DNA from: an uncultured Phaeodactylibacter sp.
GTDB taxonomy: Bacteria; Bacteroidota; Bacteroidia; Chitinophagales; Saprospiraceae
Reading direction: 5' to 3'
NCBI GenBank assembly: GCA_913062745.1
Contig: CAJXXJ010000097.1
Span: 1 to 9,560, forward strand
DNA length: 9,560 nucleotides
Part shown: positions 7,617 through 9,560 of the stretch, piece after piece
Layout: each line of letters begins with the position of its first letter
Numbering within the stretch: the first letter of the stretch is position 1
Notes under the pieces: model-generated
What the model saw: the letters and a program-made list of their open reading frames with translations, nothing else
Database searches by the model: none
What the model was told of the DNA's origin: nothing
Position numbers and translations under genes: made by a program

Positions 7617-7721
7617 TATACGCAATACGAAGTGGTTTGCGATATCAGAGTAAGCCACTTCCCAGCGTAAATGCTGACATTGAGTAGGTTTGCTGTGGCA
7701 AACCACTTAATCGTCAGTATA
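7617..7721. repeat. Double-hairpin repeat element, copy A (intergenic)
   Basis: This 105-bp element begins TATAC and ends GTATA. Hairpin 1: TACGC (7619-7623) pairs with GCGTA (7665-7669), and inside it AGTGGTTT (7631-7638) pairs with AAGCCACT (7652-7659, one G-T). Hairpin 2: CTGAC (7674-7678) pairs with GTCAG (7713-7717), and in the same register GGTTTGC (7687-7693) pairs with GCAAACC (7698-7704) over a TGTG loop. An 11-bp arm, AAGTGGTTTGC (7630-7640), can alternatively pair with 7698-7708, giving a competing fold. It aligns along its length with copy B at 8679-8782 and ends 13 nt before the next start codon. Confidence 0.75.
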
Positions 7722-7734
7722 AACAAAAATTAAA

Positions 7735-8544
7735 ATGACAAATACAAAGTTATGCGTTAGAAGGCATGCTTTCAGGTTGCCCATCCTTTCAGGCATAGCA
7801 GGCCTTGCCCTGATTACCTGGAATTGCCAGCCAGAAAAAAGAGTGAATCAGGACCCACCGCAAGCCCCTGTTGAGGTACCCATTGAAACACCGGTTGATT
7901 CCTCCGCAACCGAGGATTACGGCACTCCTGATCCAGAGGTGGAAATAGATAGTACTGCAGAAGAATATAAAATAGAGATCCATACCGCATACGGTCCCAT
8001 AATGATCGGAACAAGCAAATGGTTCGAGCCTGTTTTATCTTCTGAAGAAGCGGAGAAGATTATTCAGAAAAGAGCGGATGAAACCATTCTTTACCTAAAA
8101 AACCGGGATTTCGAAAATTTGGCAGAGGTAGCGCATCCCGAGATTGGTGTACGCTTTTCTCCTTACGCTGAAATAAGGGAGGAGCAGGTAGTGCTTTTGC
8201 CAGAAATCATTGAAAACACCCTAATGGATACCACAGAATATACCTGGGGCGTTTATGATGGCATAACAAGGCCTATAGAAGCAAGCTTTAAGGATTACTT
8301 CGAAAGATTTGTTTTTGACAGGGACTTTAGTGCTGCGGATACGGTCACTTATAACCGCATTATAGGAAGCGGGGCTACCTGGGATAATGTTCTTGAGTTT
8401 TATTACCGGGATATCACAGTGGAATACCACTTTTATGCAACAAAAGAAGACCCTATGGGCTGGACTAGCCTCCGCCTGGTCTTCAGTAAACATTACGGGC
8501 AATGGTATTTGGTAGCCATCAGTCATAATGAGTGGACAATATAA
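7735..8544 (+). CDS. Lipoprotein of a conserved family of unknown function
   Basis: This is a 269-residue putative lipoprotein. A basic N-terminus and the hydrophobic stretch 'LPILSGIAGLALITW' lead to Cys31 (context TWNC, again Asn at -1, an imperfect lipobox). Residues ~37-75 are a Pro/Glu/Thr-rich acidic linker typical of surface lipoproteins. The globular part (~100-269) carries a pattern I recall from uncharacterised exported proteins of Bacillota and Bacteroidota: 'ADETILYLKNRDFENLA' followed by 'HPEIGVRFSPYAEI', then 'YTWGVYDG', 'FKDYFERFVFDRDF', 'VEYHF' and a closing 'WTSLRLVF', 'GQWYLVAISHNEWTI'. The order of an N-terminal helix then strands ending in a conserved W-T-I resembles an NTF2-like fold, but this is a guess. 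The leader is A-rich without Shine-Dalgarno, 13 nt after repeat copy A. No catalytic motif is visible. Confidence 0.85.
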   Translation: MTNTKLCVRRHAFRLPILSGIAGLALITWNCQPEKRVNQDPPQAPVEVPIETPVDSSATEDYGTPDPEVEIDSTAEEYKIEIHTAYGPIMIGTSKWFEPVLSSEEAEKIIQKRADETILYLKNRDFENLAEVAHPEIGVRFSPYAEIREEQVVLLPEIIENTLMDTTEYTWGVYDGITRPIEASFKDYFERFVFDRDFSAADTVTYNRIIGSGATWDNVLEFYYRDITVEYHFYATKEDPMGWTSLRLVFSKHYGQWYLVAISHNEWTI

Positions 8545-8653
8545 AATCGTCAAAATAAGCTGGGTATGGCTGGAAAAATTAAGCTTGTTAATCAGGCTTC
8601 GGGCATAACAGCCACCGGTGCCCCCTTTATTTCACAATAAAAGCGTCGTAATC

Positions 8654-9379
8654 ATGAAGTTTCATCAGTCCCTACCATTATACTCGGAACGGAGAGGTTT
8701 GGGCGTAAGGCACAAACCCGACGTACGAGTATATGCCGACACGAAGTCAGGTTTGGTCCCAAACTATTTCGTCGTCGGTATAGCACTAATCATCTCCATG
8801 GGCATAGGAGCGTGCAGTGAGTCGTCTACCAACCCTGAACAACCGAAAAAAGTATCTGTGCATATGGTCAGCAAGGAAAAGTATGATGCTACGGTAGAAT
8901 TGTTAAACCGCTATAGAGGATGGTATGAAGTATTCCTGGACTCTATTGAGACTCTTGAAGGGGTCATTGCCGAAAAAGAGAAGGTTATAGCACTTCAGAA
9001 AGAAAGGAGGCTTTCGATTGCAGAACAAAAGATAGTGGAAAATGTCTCACAGGGGGATTATGACTACGGTGTACCCCCTGCCCCTCCATACCGAAAGGTG
9101 AGCTTTACAGGAGAATTGACTGTTTGGGAAGATTGCAGTAAGGGTAAGCCCCTAATTGGCTATGTGATAGAGGCTGATCTGGATGACTATGAAGTACTGA
9201 TTCAGGATGAATTTGGTGTTCGGGACTTTTATTATATTGAAACTGACGCTAATGATTTTGGGCGCCGCAACGATGTCCCCCGGATTTTCATACCCGGTAT
9301 GAAAGTCCAAATGGAAATGCAGTACTGTGGATCTGGGGGATTTGGACATATCATGTCGGTAAAAACGCTGAGGCGGTAG
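8654..9379 (+). CDS. Coiled-coil lipoprotein of unknown function with N-terminal region containing a repeat element
   Basis: Starting from the ATG at 8654 the product is 241 residues; an in-frame GTG at 8618 would add 12 and is less likely. A clear lipoprotein signal, 'YFVVGIALIISMGIGAC', ends at Cys54 with a canonical GAC lipobox. It is preceded by about 37 extra residues, far longer than a normal n-region, and most of that extension is encoded by repeat copy B (8679-8782). In-frame TTG at 8753 would give a normal-length signal but lacks basic residues. After Cys54 come a short linker, a charged helical segment (~72-130, coiled-coil-like), a Tyr/Pro-rich stretch 'DYDYGVPPAPPYR', and a strand-rich C-terminal domain (~149-241) with two cysteines (161 and 225) that could pair. 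I do not recognise the family. It converges with the regulator gene 9 nt downstream. Confidence 0.75.
   Translation: MKFHQSLPLYSERRGLGVRHKPDVRVYADTKSGLVPNYFVVGIALIISMGIGACSESSTNPEQPKKVSVHMVSKEKYDATVELLNRYRGWYEVFLDSIETLEGVIAEKEKVIALQKERRLSIAEQKIVENVSQGDYDYGVPPAPPYRKVSFTGELTVWEDCSKGKPLIGYVIEADLDDYEVLIQDEFGVRDFYYIETDANDFGRRNDVPRIFIPGMKVQMEMQYCGSGGFGHIMSVKTLRR
8679..8782. repeat. Double-hairpin repeat element, copy B (inside the lipoprotein reading frame)
   Basis: This 104-bp element begins TATAC and ends GTATA, like copy A. Hairpin 1: TATACTCG (8679-8686) pairs with CGAGTATA (8726-8733), and inside it GGTTTG (8696-8701) pairs with CAAACC (8713-8718). Hairpin 2 abuts it: the arms 8732-8745 and 8768-8782 pair (CCGAC with GTCGG, CGAA with TTCG, one bulge), closing on GTTTGG (8751-8756) with CCAAAC (8759-8764). 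It is translated in frame as roughly 'YSERRGLGVRHKPDVRVY' and onward into 'NYFVVG'. It ends 15 nt before an ATG at 8798, which alone would give a protein lacking a signal peptide. Confidence 0.75.
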
Positions 9380-9388
9380 AGGGGCACA

Positions 9389-9560
9389 TCACTGCGTTCC
9401 TTTGGCATAGCGGCTTGCTGCCAATTGCAGCCTTTCCGCGATCTGCTGCTTTAACCAGGACGGTTGCTGTACAACTGCTTCCTCTCCCAGAGAAAGCAGG
9501 AAACGCTCCAATTCAATATTGGGAATTAAATGAATAGAGAGTATGGAGTAGGCCTCTGTT
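9389..9560 (-). CDS. C-terminus of a WYL-domain (YafY/DeoR-like) transcriptional regulator, partial
   Basis: On the minus strand an open frame runs in from the window edge and stops at TGA (plus-strand 9391-9389), giving 56 visible residues. The segment 'NIELERFLLSLGEEAVVQQPSWLKQQIAERLQLAASRY' fits the end of WYL-domain regulators, where an 'ELERWLLSFG' type motif is followed by a predicted 'P-x-x-L-x-x-x-I' helix and the last helix ends shortly before the stop. These proteins usually join an N-terminal winged helix-turn-helix to a ligand-sensing WYL domain and act as cytoplasmic repressors or activators; that part lies outside the window. It is convergent with the coiled-coil lipoprotein gene, with only 9 bp between the stop codons, so it is probably transcribed independently. 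Confidence 0.8.
   Translation of the reverse strand, partial: TEAYSILSIHLIPNIELERFLLSLGEEAVVQQPSWLKQQIAERLQLAASRYAKGTQ

Noticed and set aside
7685..7692. TAGGTTTG, an exact match to the Bacteroidota -7 promoter pattern TAnnTTTG, about 43 nt before the 7735 start codon.
   Set aside because: No TTTG is present at the expected -33 spacing, and the sequence is part of the hairpin 2 arm of the repeat, where copy B has CAGGTTTG; probably coincidental.
7463..7734. Possible small gene, tRNA or CRISPR-type repeat in the longest gap after the TM2 gene.
   Set aside because: No credible coding frame, no cloverleaf and no regularly spaced repeats; only hairpins and the double-hairpin element are visible.
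8626..8641. TTTATT/AATAAA inverted repeat before the last lipoprotein gene.
   Set aside because: Only six A-T pairs with a four-base loop; too weak for a terminator and easily expected by chance in AT-rich DNA.
8798..8815. ATG at 8798 as the start of the last lipoprotein gene, 15 nt after repeat copy B, mirroring the 13-nt spacing after copy A.
   Set aside because: It would give MGIGAC with no hydrophobic export segment, whereas the upstream in-frame sequence provides a good signal and lipobox.

Overview
The window looks like chromosomal DNA from a member of the Bacteroidota, most likely a Saprospiria/Lewinella-type marine lineage. The phylum call rests on four things: a very long PKD-repeat surface protein ending in a gliding-motility/type IX secretion-like C-terminal domain, start codons preceded by A-rich leaders without Shine-Dalgarno sequences, several lipoproteins, and the style of the intergenic palindromes. 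The finer placement is inference.

Layout. Positions 1-4215 hold the 3' part of a giant secreted adhesin-like gene whose 5' end lies outside the window. Its coding sequence shows about 2.2 copies of a ~172-residue tandem unit, two 'SPAGG' repeats, about nine PKD domains and a sorting-type C-terminus. Eighteen bases later comes a small alpha/beta hydrolase (4234-4737). A 177-bp imperfect palindrome (4745-4921) fills the gap before a secreted trypsin-like protease fused to a coiled coil and a beta-strand-rich tail (4939-6549). A small putative lipoprotein (6596-7108) and a TM2-domain membrane protein (7169-7462) follow. A 272-bp gap holds two hairpins and the first copy of a ~105-bp double-hairpin repeat (7617-7721). 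Next are a lipoprotein of a conserved family of unknown function (7735-8544) and a coiled-coil lipoprotein (8654-9379) whose N-terminal coding region contains a second copy of the same repeat (8679-8782). The window ends in the C-terminus of a WYL/YafY-type regulator on the minus strand (9389-9560).

How it fits together. Most products are predicted to be exported or envelope-located (adhesin, protease, three lipoproteins, TM2 protein), but nothing shows that they form one pathway; this looks like a loose run of envelope genes rather than a defined operon.

Most notable observation. The two ~105-bp repeats both start TATAC and end GTATA, and each folds into two abutting hairpins at the same relative positions. 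Several stem positions differ by compensatory changes, which points to a selected nucleic-acid structure. One copy is intergenic. The other lies in frame in the N-terminal region of a lipoprotein gene and gives an unusually long pre-lipobox segment.
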